Source: DASXAI01 sp963728985 (GTDB lineage: Bacteria; Actinomycetota; Acidimicrobiia; Acidimicrobiales; Ilumatobacteraceae). Taken from it: a stretch of DNA of 54,909 bases. Below are positions 33,081 to 42,515 of the stretch, one piece after another (position 1 is the stretch's first letter; each line of letters starts with the position of its first letter). A program made the translations under genes and the position numbers. The notes beneath the pieces are model-generated. The model saw only the letters and a list, made by a program, of their open reading frames with translations, was not told where the DNA came from and did no database searches. The DNA is taken from assembly GCA_963728985.1 (NCBI GenBank), contig CAVSME010000010.1, positions 1 through 54,909 on the forward strand, in the 5' to 3' direction.

Positions 33081-35404
33081 TTACGCGAAGCTGCCGCTGA
33101 CGTCGACCACCACGTGGGTCGGGACGAGGGTGTGCACGCAGATGCGACCCTGGAGGTCGGGCGTGGCCACCACGGCGTTGGCGACGGTCTGGCCGGCCCC
33201 GAAGTTGATGTTCGAGGCCACCGGCGGGATCTGCCCGCACGGGTAGACCGTGGCAAAGCCCGCCGCCGTCGGCTCGGTGATGGTGAGCGTCAGGGCCACG
33301 CCGGCGGCGCCGGCCACGCCGCCCGGCGCGACGACGAGGTCCGTGACGGGCGGACCGAGCGATCGGGTGTCGACGGCGCGGAACGGCACCACCGGGTTGA
33401 AGCCGCTCTGGAGCCAGCCGGCGACGTCGACGACGACGTGGGCGGGCGTCGACGTGTGGACGCAGATGCGCCCGGCGCCGTCGACCGGGACGAGTGCCGC
33501 CGCCGGCACGGTGGCCCCGGCCCCGAAGTTGACGTTCGAGACCAGCGGCGTCGCCGTGCCGCACGGGTAGACGGTGGCGAAGCCGTCTCGGGCGGGCTCG
33601 GTCACGGTCACGTTGACGACCGCCCCCACGGCACCCCCCGGCGCCACGGCGACGGCGATATCGGTGACGGGACCGGAGAGTTGGCGCGTGTCGAGCACCC
33701 GGTGCGGCGGCACGGCGTGGAAGGGTTGGTCGGCCGGGAGCCAGCCGTCGAGGTCCATGACGACGTCGGTGGCCGACATGGCGAACAGGCACACCCGCCC
33801 ATCGGCGGGCACCGTCACCACGACCTTGTTGGCCACCGGCGCGGCGCTGGCGTAGTTGACGCTCGACACCAGCGGGGTGTCGCCGCCACACGGGTACACC
33901 GTCAGGAAGCCCGGTCCAGCGGCGCCGACGGCGGTGACGTTCAACGAGGCGGCGGGGGTTGCGCCCAAGCTGGTCGGGCGGGCCGGCATCGTCACGGCGA
34001 GGGTGGCGCCGGCCACGAGGCGGTTGCCGCCCAGTCCGCTACGGGTGTCGACCAGCCGCTGTGGGGTGGACAGCCCGGCGAAGGCCGGGGTCAGGGTGTC
34101 AGGTGTGTGGGGACCGGTGTAGCCGAGGGTCCGCAGCGCGGCGTTGACGTCGAGCGCGGGGTAGGTCGTGCCCGGGACGCGGACATCGCTCACGGGGTGG
34201 CCGGTCGAGCGCAGCAGGTCGAGCAAGGAGGCCAGCGACGCGCTCGGCGCGGCCTGGCGGAGCAGGGCGAACGCCCCGGCCACGGCGGGCGCCGCCATCG
34301 ACGTCCCCGACTTCACCCCGAAGGTGGTGCCGGGCAGCGACGACAGGATGTTGGTTCCTGGCGCGGCGAGGGCAACCTTCGGGGACGCATCGGAGAACGA
34401 GGCGATGCTGGCCGACCCGGCGTCGAGGGCGGCCACGGCGATGGCGGCATCGGCACAGGCCGGGAACGACACCGCCGTCGGCGTGCGGTGGTTGCCGGCG
34501 GCGACGACCACGGCGATCCCGGCGTCGCTCAGCATCTTGATGGCGGCGACGATGGCCGGCTGGGCCGAGGCGGCGTTCCCCGGGCAGGGTGACGGGTAGG
34601 TGGTGTCGTCGCCCAGGCTCATGTTGACGGCGGCGAACCGGTAGTGCGCCGCCTCCGAGAGGACGTGGTCGAGCCCGGCGAGGACGTCGGACTCGTTGGC
34701 CGTGGCGCACGTTGTCGCCGGGGTGCCGCACGCCGACGTCGAAAAGACCCGCACCGGGTACAGACCAGCACCGGGCGCCGTCCCGTTCAGTCCACCGGTG
34801 GAGACCTTGGTGGCATCGCCGACGGCGATGCCGGCGACGTGGGTGCCGTGGTCGCACCCGGCGACGATGCACGGCTGCGCCGACGCCGCCCCGGTCACGC
34901 CGACCGGGCAGTCCGTGGCGAAGCACGCCCCGCCGTCGCCGAGTCCGTCCACACCGGGCCCGGTGCGCCCGGCGATGTACGGATGGCTGGTGTCCACTCC
35001 CGTGTCGAGGACGGCGACCGTCCAACCCTCGCCGGTGGCGACGGGCAGCGTCTGGGGCGGCACGGCCTGCGGGTTTTCCGCCGGCGGATCGGCGGTGGTG
35101 TAGAGCAGGCGGTCGGGCACCACGCTGGCCACGTCGGGCGACGCCGCCAACCGAGCCCGTCCGGCGGCGGTGGCCTCGACGGCCACGGCCGGGACGTGCG
35201 CGTACGACCGCAGCACCCGCGACCCGTCGGCCGGCAGGGCGGCGGCGGCCTCGCGGGCCGCGTGGTCGGCGGGGTGGTCCGGTACGTGACGAGCAGCCGC
35301 ACCGGGACCTCGGGCGCGGCCGAGGCGGCCGGAGGCGCGACGACGAGGGCAGTACCCGCCAACGCCAGCGCCGCCGCCAGCCGGGCACGGACGCTCCACG
35401 TCAC
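33081..35404 (-). pseudogene. secreted subtilisin-like serine protease with three C-terminal repeat domains, frameshifted near 35271
   Basis: A signal peptide (RLAAALALAGTALVVAPPAASA) begins near GTG 35404 or 35410. After LLVTYRTTP one C appears lost from a CCCC run near 35271, and the protein continues in the next frame from ADHAAREAAAALP. The S8 domain carries the triad in AVLDTGVDTSHP (Asp), CDHGTHVAGIAVGD (His) and GTSMAAPAVAGAFALL (Ser). Three ~100-residue C-terminal repeats follow, each with a VDTR or LDTR start and a TVYPCG core, ending in VVVDVxGxx; such repeats are common in secreted Acidimicrobiia proteins. Apart from the single indel, it appears intact and extracellular. Confidence 0.85.
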
Positions 35405-35459
35405 ACGCACGGTGGCACGCACGCTACTGCGCCGGCACATCCGGTGCTCGGCGAGGCCC

Positions 35460-36395
35460 TTACGGCAGGGCGAGGCTCATGAACCGCTCCGCCTGGCTCG
35501 GGTGGCGGAGCTTCGACAGCGCCTTCACCTCGATCTGGCGGATGCGCTCACGGGTGAGGCTGAACGCCAACCCGACCTGCTCCAGGGTGAGCGGGTCGCG
35601 GCCGTCGAGGCCGTAGCGCATGCGCAGGATGGCGCGCTCGCGATCGTCGAGCACGTCGAGGGCCCGATCCACGTCGGCGCTGGCGGCGGCGGACACGGCC
35701 GCCTCCATGGGATCGACGGCGTCGCCGTCGGCGATGAAGTCACCCCGCCGGTCGTCACCGTCGTCGGTGATGGGCTCGTCGATCGAGATGGGGGTGCGGG
35801 CCCAGTCGCCGGTCTCGCGAACCTTCTCGACGGGCATGCCGACGGCGTCGGCCACCTCTTCCGGGGTGGGGGTGCGACCGAGCGAGGTGGCCAGGTCCGA
35901 GCGGGTCCGGTTCACCAGCTTGACCTGGTCGACGGCGTGCACGGGCAGGCGCACGGTGCGGTCGCCCGAGGCGATGCCGCGCTGGATGGCCTGGCGGATC
36001 CACCACGTGGCGTACGTCGAGAACTTGAAGCCCTTGTCCGGGTCGAACTTCTCGACCGCGTGCAGCAGGCCGAGGTTGCCCTCCTGGATCAGGTCGAGCA
36101 GGTCCATCTGGTCGACGCTGGAGCGGTACTTCTTGGCGATGGACACCACCAGGCGCAGGTTGGACTGCACGAACGTCTGGGTGGCGACATCGCCGGCGGC
36201 GATGACCTTCTGCAGCTCGCGACGCCGGGCGCGGGTGTACTCACCCGCGTCGAGCTCCGCTCGTGCGGTCAACCCCGCCTGCACCAGTCGGCCGAGGACA
36301 CCCTCGTCCGCCTTGGTCAGCAGTGGGTGTCGGCCGACATCGTTCAGATAGAGCCGAACCAGATCCTCTTCGGGCATCGCCGCAGCGCCGGCCAT
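35460..36395 (-). CDS. primary-like (group 2, HrdB/SigB-type) RNA polymerase sigma factor
   Basis: This 311-residue protein has region 1.2 (DLVRLYLNDVGRHPLLT), region 2 (NLRLVVSIAKKYRSSVDQMDLLDLIQEGN, FKFSTYATWWIRQAI), region 3 and region 4.2 (LTLEQVGLAFSLTRERIRQIE). It lacks the long acidic N terminus of the primary factor, which marks it as group 2. ATG 36395 lies 10 bp after GGAGG. The 226 bp upstream hold no gene and probably contain its promoter. Targets are unknown. Confidence 0.93.
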   Translation of the reverse strand: MAGAAAMPEEDLVRLYLNDVGRHPLLTKADEGVLGRLVQAGLTARAELDAGEYTRARRRELQKVIAAGDVATQTFVQSNLRLVVSIAKKYRSSVDQMDLLDLIQEGNLGLLHAVEKFDPDKGFKFSTYATWWIRQAIQRGIASGDRTVRLPVHAVDQVKLVNRTRSDLATSLGRTPTPEEVADAVGMPVEKVRETGDWARTPISIDEPITDDGDDRRGDFIADGDAVDPMEAAVSAAASADVDRALDVLDDRERAILRMRYGLDGRDPLTLEQVGLAFSLTRERIRQIEVKALSKLRHPSQAERFMSLALP

Positions 36396-36621
36396 TCAGC
36401 CCGCACCTCCTGTGCTCGCGCACGCTCGCTTGTATCCAGCGGGGGCATCCCGCAGTCAGATAACGGACTCCAAAACAACGTGGGGTTCGACGGGTCCGTA
36501 CGTGATTATCTTCACAAGATGTCCCGCCACGCAAAACAGATCAAATCGGTGCAGGTCACGCTATCGGTCGAGCGGGCCCACGCGTCGTCGCGGAGCAAAA
36601 CTTTCTCCGGCTCGGCCACGC

Positions 36622-37164
36622 TCAGTTCCACGCCACGATGACGGCGTTCAGCGCCGTGAGGTAGCCGATCCAGATCACGTCCGCCACGAGCAGCCAGGCG
36701 CCGAGGCGGGTCACCCTGCGGCTGGCCACCACGGTGACGATCGCCTCGGCGCCCAGGACGACGGCGGCGCCGAGCGACCACCGCGGCAGCCAGAGGCCGA
36801 AGAAGAGCACCGTCCAGCCGAGGTGCAAGCCGAGCTGGACGAGCCAGCAGGTCAGGGCCAGCGACCCCGGGGCCCGCACCCAGATGCGCCAGCCGGCCAG
36901 CGCCGTGAGGAGGTAGACGGTGCTGGCCAGGACGAGGAAGCCCGACGCGCCCGGCACCCAGGCGGGGCGCTGGAGGTTGTCGAACCAGACGTCGCGCGCC
37001 GACATCACCAGCGCACCGCTCACGACGGCGAGGGTCGCCGAGCCGACGAGGGTGGTGGCAAGGATGGCGGCGGAGCGCCAACGGGCACGGGCGCGACGAC
37101 GGACCGGGGCGGGGAACTCGGTCGTCACGACCGTCCCGTGCGACGACGAGGCGGTCACGGTCAT
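36622..37164 (-). CDS. TspO/MBR family membrane protein
   Basis: The 180-residue protein has five predicted helices. The family motifs are visible: FDNLQRPAWVPGASGF in the first loop, LVQLGLHLGWTVLFFGLWLPRWSLG, and a C-terminal WLLVADVIWIGYLTALNAVIVAWN region. The first ~35 residues are a basic cytoplasmic extension. TspO binds porphyrins and is linked to stress and tetrapyrrole handling. It is divergent from the 2OG-oxygenase gene and stands alone. Confidence 0.88.
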   Translation of the reverse strand: MTVTASSSHGTVVTTEFPAPVRRRARARWRSAAILATTLVGSATLAVVSGALVMSARDVWFDNLQRPAWVPGASGFLVLASTVYLLTALAGWRIWVRAPGSLALTCWLVQLGLHLGWTVLFFGLWLPRWSLGAAVVLGAEAIVTVVASRRVTRLGAWLLVADVIWIGYLTALNAVIVAWN

Positions 37165-37279
37165 GCGGGGGGTTCCCCTCCAGGGTAGCGCTCCCTCCCC
37201 CGGCCTTTACATCATCGTACCGGCTGCTCACGCATAGTGACGGGCCGTCGCGACGGCCCGCCACCGCTACGGTGCGCCC

Positions 37280-38287
37280 ATGGTCGCCGGGAACGACGAG
37301 GGCCGGCCGGCCCGCCGCGTCTTCGAGGCCGACAGCGGGGATCTCGCCGCCGTCGTGGCCCAGGCGGCGCCCGACGACGTGGTGGTGGCTCTCGACCACC
37401 GGCGCGCTCGCCTGGTGGCTCCGGCGGCGGCGGTCCTGGCTGCGGTCGATCGCCTCGAGGATGGTGCTGCATTCGACGGACCGGCCGTCGTGGGGCGCGC
37501 TGACGTGCTGGCCGAGTGGCTGGCCGGCCGGGGCGACGCCGGCACCCAGCGCGGCGACCCGATGATCTTCCACCACCTGGCCGGTGACGGGAGCACGGTC
37601 GTCGTCCATGGGCGCCTGCTCGACACCGCCGCCGGCACCGAGCCCGTCGTGGCGGTGGCCGACGATCCGGCTGACCTCGACGCGCTGGAGGAGCGCCTGG
37701 CCGACCCCGGCGGCCGGGACCTCGCTCGCATCCTCCGCTACGACGATGCCGTCGCTGGCGGGCCGTGCGCGCTGGCCGGGCCCGAGCTCGTGACGATGCC
37801 GTTCTGGACGGCCGAGTTCTGCGCCACCCTCATCCGGGCGACGGAGGCGACGGGCGCCTTCGGGGCCGATCCCGAGGACCCGGTGCCCGGCCACGAGCTG
37901 TCCCTCGCCGCTCTGAGCCCGCGCCTGTTCGCCCATGTCGAAGACGACATCGCCACGCGGGTGCTCCCGGTCCTCACGGCGCTGTGGCCGGCCATCGAGT
38001 ACGCCGGACTGCGGGATGCGTTCGTCATCAAGTTCACGCCGAGCGGCCGGGCCGAGCTACCGCTCCATCACGACGTGGCCCAGATCTCGGCGTCGGTGCG
38101 GCTGAACGACGGCTACGAGGGCGGCGCGCTGGAGTTCCCCCGCCAGGGGTTCACCACCAGCGGCGTCCCGGTCGGGACGCTCGTGGCGTGGCCGTCGCTC
38201 GTCACCCATCCTCACCGTTCGGCGCCTGTGCGCCGAGGTGTCAAGTACTCACTCACGATCTGGCTCGAGCTGCCCCACCAGCACTGA
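37280..38287 (+). CDS. 2-oxoglutarate/Fe(II)-dependent dioxygenase (prolyl-4-hydroxylase-like)
   Basis: In this 335-residue protein the C-terminal half holds the jelly-roll enzyme: HHDVAQ supplies the HxD iron ligands (263-265), YEGGALEFPRQGF follows, THPHRSAPVRRGVKYSL gives the distal His and the 2OG-binding Arg. The N-terminal ~170 residues (VVVALDHRRARLVAPAAAVLAAVD and onwards) resemble a sugar-transfer/PLOD-like nucleotide-sugar region rather than a signal sequence. The substrate is unknown. The stop lies inside a motif shared with the 47-bp repeats. Confidence 0.8.
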   Translation: MVAGNDEGRPARRVFEADSGDLAAVVAQAAPDDVVVALDHRRARLVAPAAAVLAAVDRLEDGAAFDGPAVVGRADVLAEWLAGRGDAGTQRGDPMIFHHLAGDGSTVVVHGRLLDTAAGTEPVVAVADDPADLDALEERLADPGGRDLARILRYDDAVAGGPCALAGPELVTMPFWTAEFCATLIRATEATGAFGADPEDPVPGHELSLAALSPRLFAHVEDDIATRVLPVLTALWPAIEYAGLRDAFVIKFTPSGRAELPLHHDVAQISASVRLNDGYEGGALEFPRQGFTTSGVPVGTLVAWPSLVTHPHRSAPVRRGVKYSLTIWLELPHQH

Positions 38288-38299
38288 CGCGAGAATTCA

Positions 38300-38321
38300 C
38301 CAACTCCGACATCGGAGTTGG
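38300..38321. terminator. 10-bp hairpin after the dioxygenase gene
   Basis: CCAACTCCGA-CA-TCGGAGTTGG is a perfect hairpin or dyad 12 bp after the stop. It could be a terminator or, since it lies 34 bp before the next start, an operator. The preceding ACTGACGCGAG is also found at the edge of the 47-bp repeats. Confidence 0.6.
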
Positions 38322-38354
38322 CGGTCACCACCGGTACTGTCCCGGCCGGAACCA

Positions 38355-39335
38355 GTGACGAGGCGGGAGGCAATGCTGGCGCTTCGGACAGCGCGAACCA
38401 GAGTGGTCGTCGTAGGGGCACTGGCCTTGGCCGGCTGCTCCGCGAGTGGCGCGGCCGTGACTCGGGCGGGTGCTCCGGTGGCCAGCTCCGCGCCGGCGGC
38501 GGCCTTGTCGGCCGAGGCGCCGGCGACCACCGTCGCCGATCCGGCCGTCACCCCCGCCGCGGTGCTGGCCACGGACCCGACGGCCACCACCGCACCGGCC
38601 CCCGTCCCGACCACGGCGCCCGCTCCGCCGCCGACCGAGCCCGCCCCGACGACGACCACGGCCCAGGCCGGTCCGCTGCTCGAGGTGGCGGCGCCGCTCG
38701 CCGCCCCGCTGGCCCCGGTGGGCCCGTCGTCGGGCGGACCGGAGGTGTCAGCGCTGCAGCAGCGGCTGCTGGACCTCGGCTTCTGGGTGCCCGACACCGA
38801 CGGCAAGTACGGCTGGGTCACCCAGCAGGCCGTGATGGCGTTCCAGAAGTACAACGGGCTGGAACCGACGGGCACCGCTGATCAGACCACGACCGACCTG
38901 CTCAACATGGCGCCGTACCGGGTGCTCGGGCAGGGCTGGGACCAGGACATGATCGAGGTCGACAAGGCCAAGCAGCTGCTCTACATCATCCGCGGCGGCC
39001 GCACGCTGTGGGTCATCAACACCTCGACCGGCGCCGGCGGGGCCTACACCGAGCCGAACCGGCGGACGCCCGGTCAGACCGTGTCCGGCAACGCCGACAC
39101 CCCCGAGGGCACGTTCAACGTGTACTCCCAGCAGTCGAACGGCTGGTGGAAGGGCGACCTGGGCGAGCTGTACCGGCCCAAGTTCTTCAAGGGCGGGGCT
39201 GCCGTGCACGGTGCGCCCAAGGTGCCGAACTACCCCGCATCTCACGGATGCGTGCGGGTGACCCCCGAGGCCATGGACTTCATCTGGTCGCAGGACCTGA
39301 TGCCCATGGGCGAGACGGTCTGGGTGCACACGTGA
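38355..39335 (+). CDS. lipoprotein L,D-transpeptidase with peptidoglycan-binding domain
   Basis: GTG 38355 or ATG 38373 starts a lipoprotein leader (VVVVGALALAGCS, lipobox Cys). A Pro/Thr/Ala-rich linker of ~100 residues precedes a PG_binding_1 domain (SALQQRLLDLGFWVPDTDGKYG, TQQAVMAFQKYNGL). The YkuD domain ends with PASHGCVRVTPEAMDF, which holds the catalytic Cys. It forms 3-3 peptidoglycan cross-links outside the membrane. Confidence 0.92.
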   Translation: MTRREAMLALRTARTRVVVVGALALAGCSASGAAVTRAGAPVASSAPAAALSAEAPATTVADPAVTPAAVLATDPTATTAPAPVPTTAPAPPPTEPAPTTTTAQAGPLLEVAAPLAAPLAPVGPSSGGPEVSALQQRLLDLGFWVPDTDGKYGWVTQQAVMAFQKYNGLEPTGTADQTTTDLLNMAPYRVLGQGWDQDMIEVDKAKQLLYIIRGGRTLWVINTSTGAGGAYTEPNRRTPGQTVSGNADTPEGTFNVYSQQSNGWWKGDLGELYRPKFFKGGAAVHGAPKVPNYPASHGCVRVTPEAMDFIWSQDLMPMGETVWVHT

Positions 39336-39472
39336 TCTGGCGGCGCCTCTTCGGCGCCGACTTGCTGTGCTCGGATGATGCCCGCCAGCGCCTGCCCCGC
39401 CGCCGCACTGCGGCGCCACTGCCTCCCCGCGAACAGCATCCGCTGGCGCTCGACCGTCACTTTTCGCACAGC

Positions 39473-39512
39473 CTGAGCACTTTTTACCGCCCAAGCGGTA
39501 CGAAACGCTCAG
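39473..39512. promoter_or_regulatory. nested inverted repeats in the intergenic region
   Basis: An outer pair CTGAGC (39473-39478) / GCTCAG (39507-39512) encloses TACCGC-CCAA-GCGGTA (39485-39500). It lies between convergent genes. It could form a terminator for the transpeptidase or a binding site. The rest of 39336-39555 shows no gene. Confidence 0.45.
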
Positions 39513-39555
39513 CCTGCGCGATCGGGGGACGGGCTCCTGCCCTCTGCGGGCCGGG

Positions 39556-40329
39556 CTAGCGACCGGCGAGGTCGAGGAGGAACTGGTCGATGTGGGTTGG
39601 GTGGTCGGGCAGGTCCTCCACCCACACCAGCACCGGCGAGGATTCCAGGATGGCCAGCGAGCCGATCCGGGTCTCGAGGTCGGCGAGCTGCACCATGAGC
39701 CCGGGGGTGCGGCTGGCCAGCACCACGATCGGGCCGCCCGTCTCGCACACCGTCTCGCCGGTGTTGAACGTGGCCCCCACCCGGTCGGCCACGACGACGC
39801 GAGCAGCATCGCGGAACAGCGGCGGCCGGCCGGCGAGATCGACGTCGATCACGACCAGCGCGTAGACCTGGCGAGCCTCGACCCCGAGGGCGGCGCACTG
39901 GTCGTGCACCTGCTGGAGCCGCAGCCCGAGCACCGAGAGCGTGGCCAGCCCCGTGAGGGCGTCCGTGCAGCCGTCGTCGCGCAAGCCCCGCAGGAACCCC
40001 GCCGACCAGCCCTGCCCGAGAGCGATGCCGGCCTCGAAGCTGCGCAGCGGCGCGGCGGCGGGTCCGGCGGCGTCGGCCAGCCGGTCGATCCACTCGGCCA
40101 CGTCGACCAGGGTCCAGCCGTCGCTGCCCATGCGCCGCCCGAAGCGGTCGAGGGCGCCGGCGATCTCGTCGGGGCGCTCCAGGAGCGTCTCGGCCAGGTC
40201 TTGCGCCGTCTCGAAGATGGTGGGGTGGTCGAGGCTGATCGCCGGGCGCAGGGTGGCGCCCCAGCGGCCGATGACCTCGGAGATGGTGGGAACCGGCGGT
40301 TGCCGGCGGGGGAAGCTGGCGCGAGCCAC
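39556..40329 (-). CDS. degenerate GGDEF-like domain protein
   Basis: This 257-residue protein starts at GTG 40329 behind GAGGAGG. The second half carries DALTGLATLSVLGLRLQQV, the DxLTGLxNR entry of a GGDEF domain, then ALVVIDVDL and DRVGATFNTGETVCETGGPIVVL, with no GG(D/E)EF signature. It probably cannot make c-di-GMP and may act as a sensor or a scaffold. The first half is helical and unrecognised. Confidence 0.65.
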   Translation of the reverse strand: MARASFPRRQPPVPTISEVIGRWGATLRPAISLDHPTIFETAQDLAETLLERPDEIAGALDRFGRRMGSDGWTLVDVAEWIDRLADAAGPAAAPLRSFEAGIALGQGWSAGFLRGLRDDGCTDALTGLATLSVLGLRLQQVHDQCAALGVEARQVYALVVIDVDLAGRPPLFRDAARVVVADRVGATFNTGETVCETGGPIVVLASRTPGLMVQLADLETRIGSLAILESSPVLVWVEDLPDHPTHIDQFLLDLAGR

Positions 40330-40375
40330 AGGACCTCCTCGATGCGTACCCCCAAGAGACGGGGACGACCGCCAG

Positions 40376-41932
40376 CTATGACGGCGTATCGGCGCGCCGG
40401 ACGCGAAGTCGGCGATCATCGGCGGTGAGGCATCGCCCGGTCTCGAGCTCGAACTGCCATCCGTGGAGGGCGCAGGTGAGGACGCCGCCGTCGACCTGGC
40501 CGAAGATCGAGAGGTCGGCGCGGCGGTGCGGGCAGTAGCGCTCCATCACGTAGCCGCACAGCTCGATGACCTCGGCCGGGGCCTCGCGGGGCGCCCGTTT
40601 GACCCGAGCCTCCTCGTCGGCCCGGGCGATCCGTTGGGGGGACAGCGACTTGAAGAAGTTGTACAGGTGCTCGTTGAACTCCCCGACCCGCCAGGCCCGG
40701 AACCGCAGCGACAGGAACAGCGAGTTGGACCAGTCGACGGCACGGTCGGCCACGGCCCGCTCGACGAGGGGCCGGGGAACATCGAAGGAGAACGAGTACG
40801 GCTCGCCGCCGTACGGCCGCACCGTGCCGGCGGGGAAGTCGACCAGCACGGCCTCGTCACCGCTGCGGATCAGGCAGCCGGCGCCGACGGCGGCCCTCAG
40901 GGCCGGCGCGCTGGCCAGGAGCGGCTGCCACCATCGGGCCAGGCGGCCGGCCAGGTCGGGCTGCGGCGCCGGCCACGTGGCCTTCTCGGCGTCCAGCCAG
41001 GCCGCCCAGTCGTCGTGGTAGCGGCGCAGGTAGTCGGCCTTGGCCGTGAAGATGGCGGCCACGTCCTCGTCGGGCAGCGGATGGCGGACGGTGACCGAGC
41101 AGGGATCGATCTCGATGGCGGTGCCCGGGATGGCGAGCACGCCGGTGTCGATGCCGTCCCGCTCCAGCCGTTCGAGGAAGGTGGGGGCGTCGGGGAAGAT
41201 CGAGATCTCGTCGCCGGTCACCACGTTCAGTTCGGCCAGCTCGGGGTCGAGGAAGCACGGGGGCCCCGCCGACGGGACCACCACCCGCGCCCCCACCGCC
41301 TGGATGTAGTGGACGGCCCGGGTGAACTGCGACTCCACCTTGGCGACGGCCAGGTCACGGCGGAGGTCGTCGGGCAGGTCGTAGACCATCGGGTACCAGA
41401 TGGCGCCCGAGTACTGGAGCCACTGGATGTCGACGGGACCGTGACGGGCCAGCGCGGCGAGGTCATGAAGGCGGCAGTCGTTCTGGTTGACGAGGCGGGT
41501 GGTGCCGTCGAACACGACGAGCGCCGAGTCGCCGCCGGGCCCGTCGGTCACCGAGGTCTCCACGTGGATGGCGATCTCCAGGCCGCCGACGTCCATGGCC
41601 TCGCCCGCCGTCGTGGCCACGATGCGGGTGAAACCGAGGCCCCGCAGGCGCCGTTCCAGCTCGTCGGTAGGGAAGTCGGGCAGCAGCACCGTGGCCGACC
41701 GGTCGACGTGGTCGGCGAGGAACGCTTCGTCGAGGTGGTCGCCGTGCAGGTGCGACACGTACAGGTAGTCGGGCCGCTCGACGCGGGCCTGGAGGTCGGC
41801 CGGGAGCTGGTCGTTGCGGGGGAACACGAACCAGGAGCCGAAGAACGCCGGCACGAACCACGGATCGCAGAGGATCGAGCCGCGCTCGGTCTCGATCAGG
41901 ATGCCGGCGTGGCCGATGGACGTGGCGCGCAC
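40376..41932 (-). CDS. metallo-beta-lactamase-fold hydrolase with C-terminal Rieske domain (CMAH-like)
   Basis: The 518-residue protein starts with a UlaG/CMAH-type beta-lactamase fold: SIGHAGILIETERGSILCDPW and SHLHGDHLDEAFL (HxHxDH). The C-terminal ~90 residues form a Rieske [2Fe-2S] site: ERYCPHRRADLS (CxH) and LTCALHGWQFELETGRC (CxxH). Both domains occur together in CMP-N-acetylneuraminate hydroxylase, though with the Rieske domain first; here it comes last. A redox or hydroxylase function is inferred. The GTG at 41932 gives a good family start. Confidence 0.85.
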   Translation of the reverse strand: MRATSIGHAGILIETERGSILCDPWFVPAFFGSWFVFPRNDQLPADLQARVERPDYLYVSHLHGDHLDEAFLADHVDRSATVLLPDFPTDELERRLRGLGFTRIVATTAGEAMDVGGLEIAIHVETSVTDGPGGDSALVVFDGTTRLVNQNDCRLHDLAALARHGPVDIQWLQYSGAIWYPMVYDLPDDLRRDLAVAKVESQFTRAVHYIQAVGARVVVPSAGPPCFLDPELAELNVVTGDEISIFPDAPTFLERLERDGIDTGVLAIPGTAIEIDPCSVTVRHPLPDEDVAAIFTAKADYLRRYHDDWAAWLDAEKATWPAPQPDLAGRLARWWQPLLASAPALRAAVGAGCLIRSGDEAVLVDFPAGTVRPYGGEPYSFSFDVPRPLVERAVADRAVDWSNSLFLSLRFRAWRVGEFNEHLYNFFKSLSPQRIARADEEARVKRAPREAPAEVIELCGYVMERYCPHRRADLSIFGQVDGGVLTCALHGWQFELETGRCLTADDRRLRVRRADTPS

Positions 41933-41989
41933 GGCGTCGATGCTGTCAGAGCGGAGGCCGCGCCCAACGGCGAGCGACGGCCGCCGGGA

Positions 41990-42469
41990 TCACGCGACGG
42001 GCGGGTCGGTGTAGGTCTGCCCTTGGCTCGACACGTACTCCGTCCACTTCTCGCCGTCCCAGTAGCGCATCTCGTAGCGCTTCGACGGATCGGGGTGCCA
42101 GCCGGCGGGCACGCTGGAGGCGGCTGCCGCCGCGGCGACCGGCGTGGGCTCGACGGCGGTGGCCTCGATGAAGGCCGTGTCCGACGCGACGATGGTCTCG
42201 GGCGGGATGACCTCGGGCGTCGGTTCGGGCTCGGGCGTCGGCTCGGTGGCCCAGCCCGACGGCTCGCTCACGGCGATGACCTCGGCGGCGGCGACCTCAC
42301 CGTTCGTCGAGCCCTCATCGGTGGCCTCACGCTTGAGGAACGCGGTCATATCACCGCCCGTCGAGACGATCGCGACGACCTCCCAGCCGGACGCGGCCTG
42401 CTCGTTGATCTTGCCGACCAGGCTCGTGGTGTCGTACGCAGAAGCGCTGACCGAGGCGTACTCGAACAT
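41990..42469 (-). CDS. DUF2510-containing small protein
   Basis: This is a 159-residue acidic protein. The N-terminal ~50 residues (FEYASVSASAYDTTSLVGKINEQAASGWEVVAIV) are DUF4177-like. A Pro/Glu/Thr linker follows, and the C terminus is a DUF2510 unit (PAGWHPDPSKRYEMRYWDGEKWT). No membrane helix is visible. DUF2510 proteins are typically actinobacterial; the function is unknown. Confidence 0.8.
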   Translation of the reverse strand: MFEYASVSASAYDTTSLVGKINEQAASGWEVVAIVSTGGDMTAFLKREATDEGSTNGEVAAAEVIAVSEPSGWATEPTPEPEPTPEVIPPETIVASDTAFIEATAVEPTPVAAAAAASSVPAGWHPDPSKRYEMRYWDGEKWTEYVSSQGQTYTDPPVA

Positions 42470-42515
42470 GCCGGGACCCTAGCGCGTGGGGGTGGCGCCG
42501 TGGTGGGACCGCGCC

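Noticed and set aside
33048..34592. Long plus-strand open frame of ~510 codons, Gly/Arg/His-rich
   Set aside because: It is antisense to the subtilase repeats; its apparent repeats mirror those repeats.
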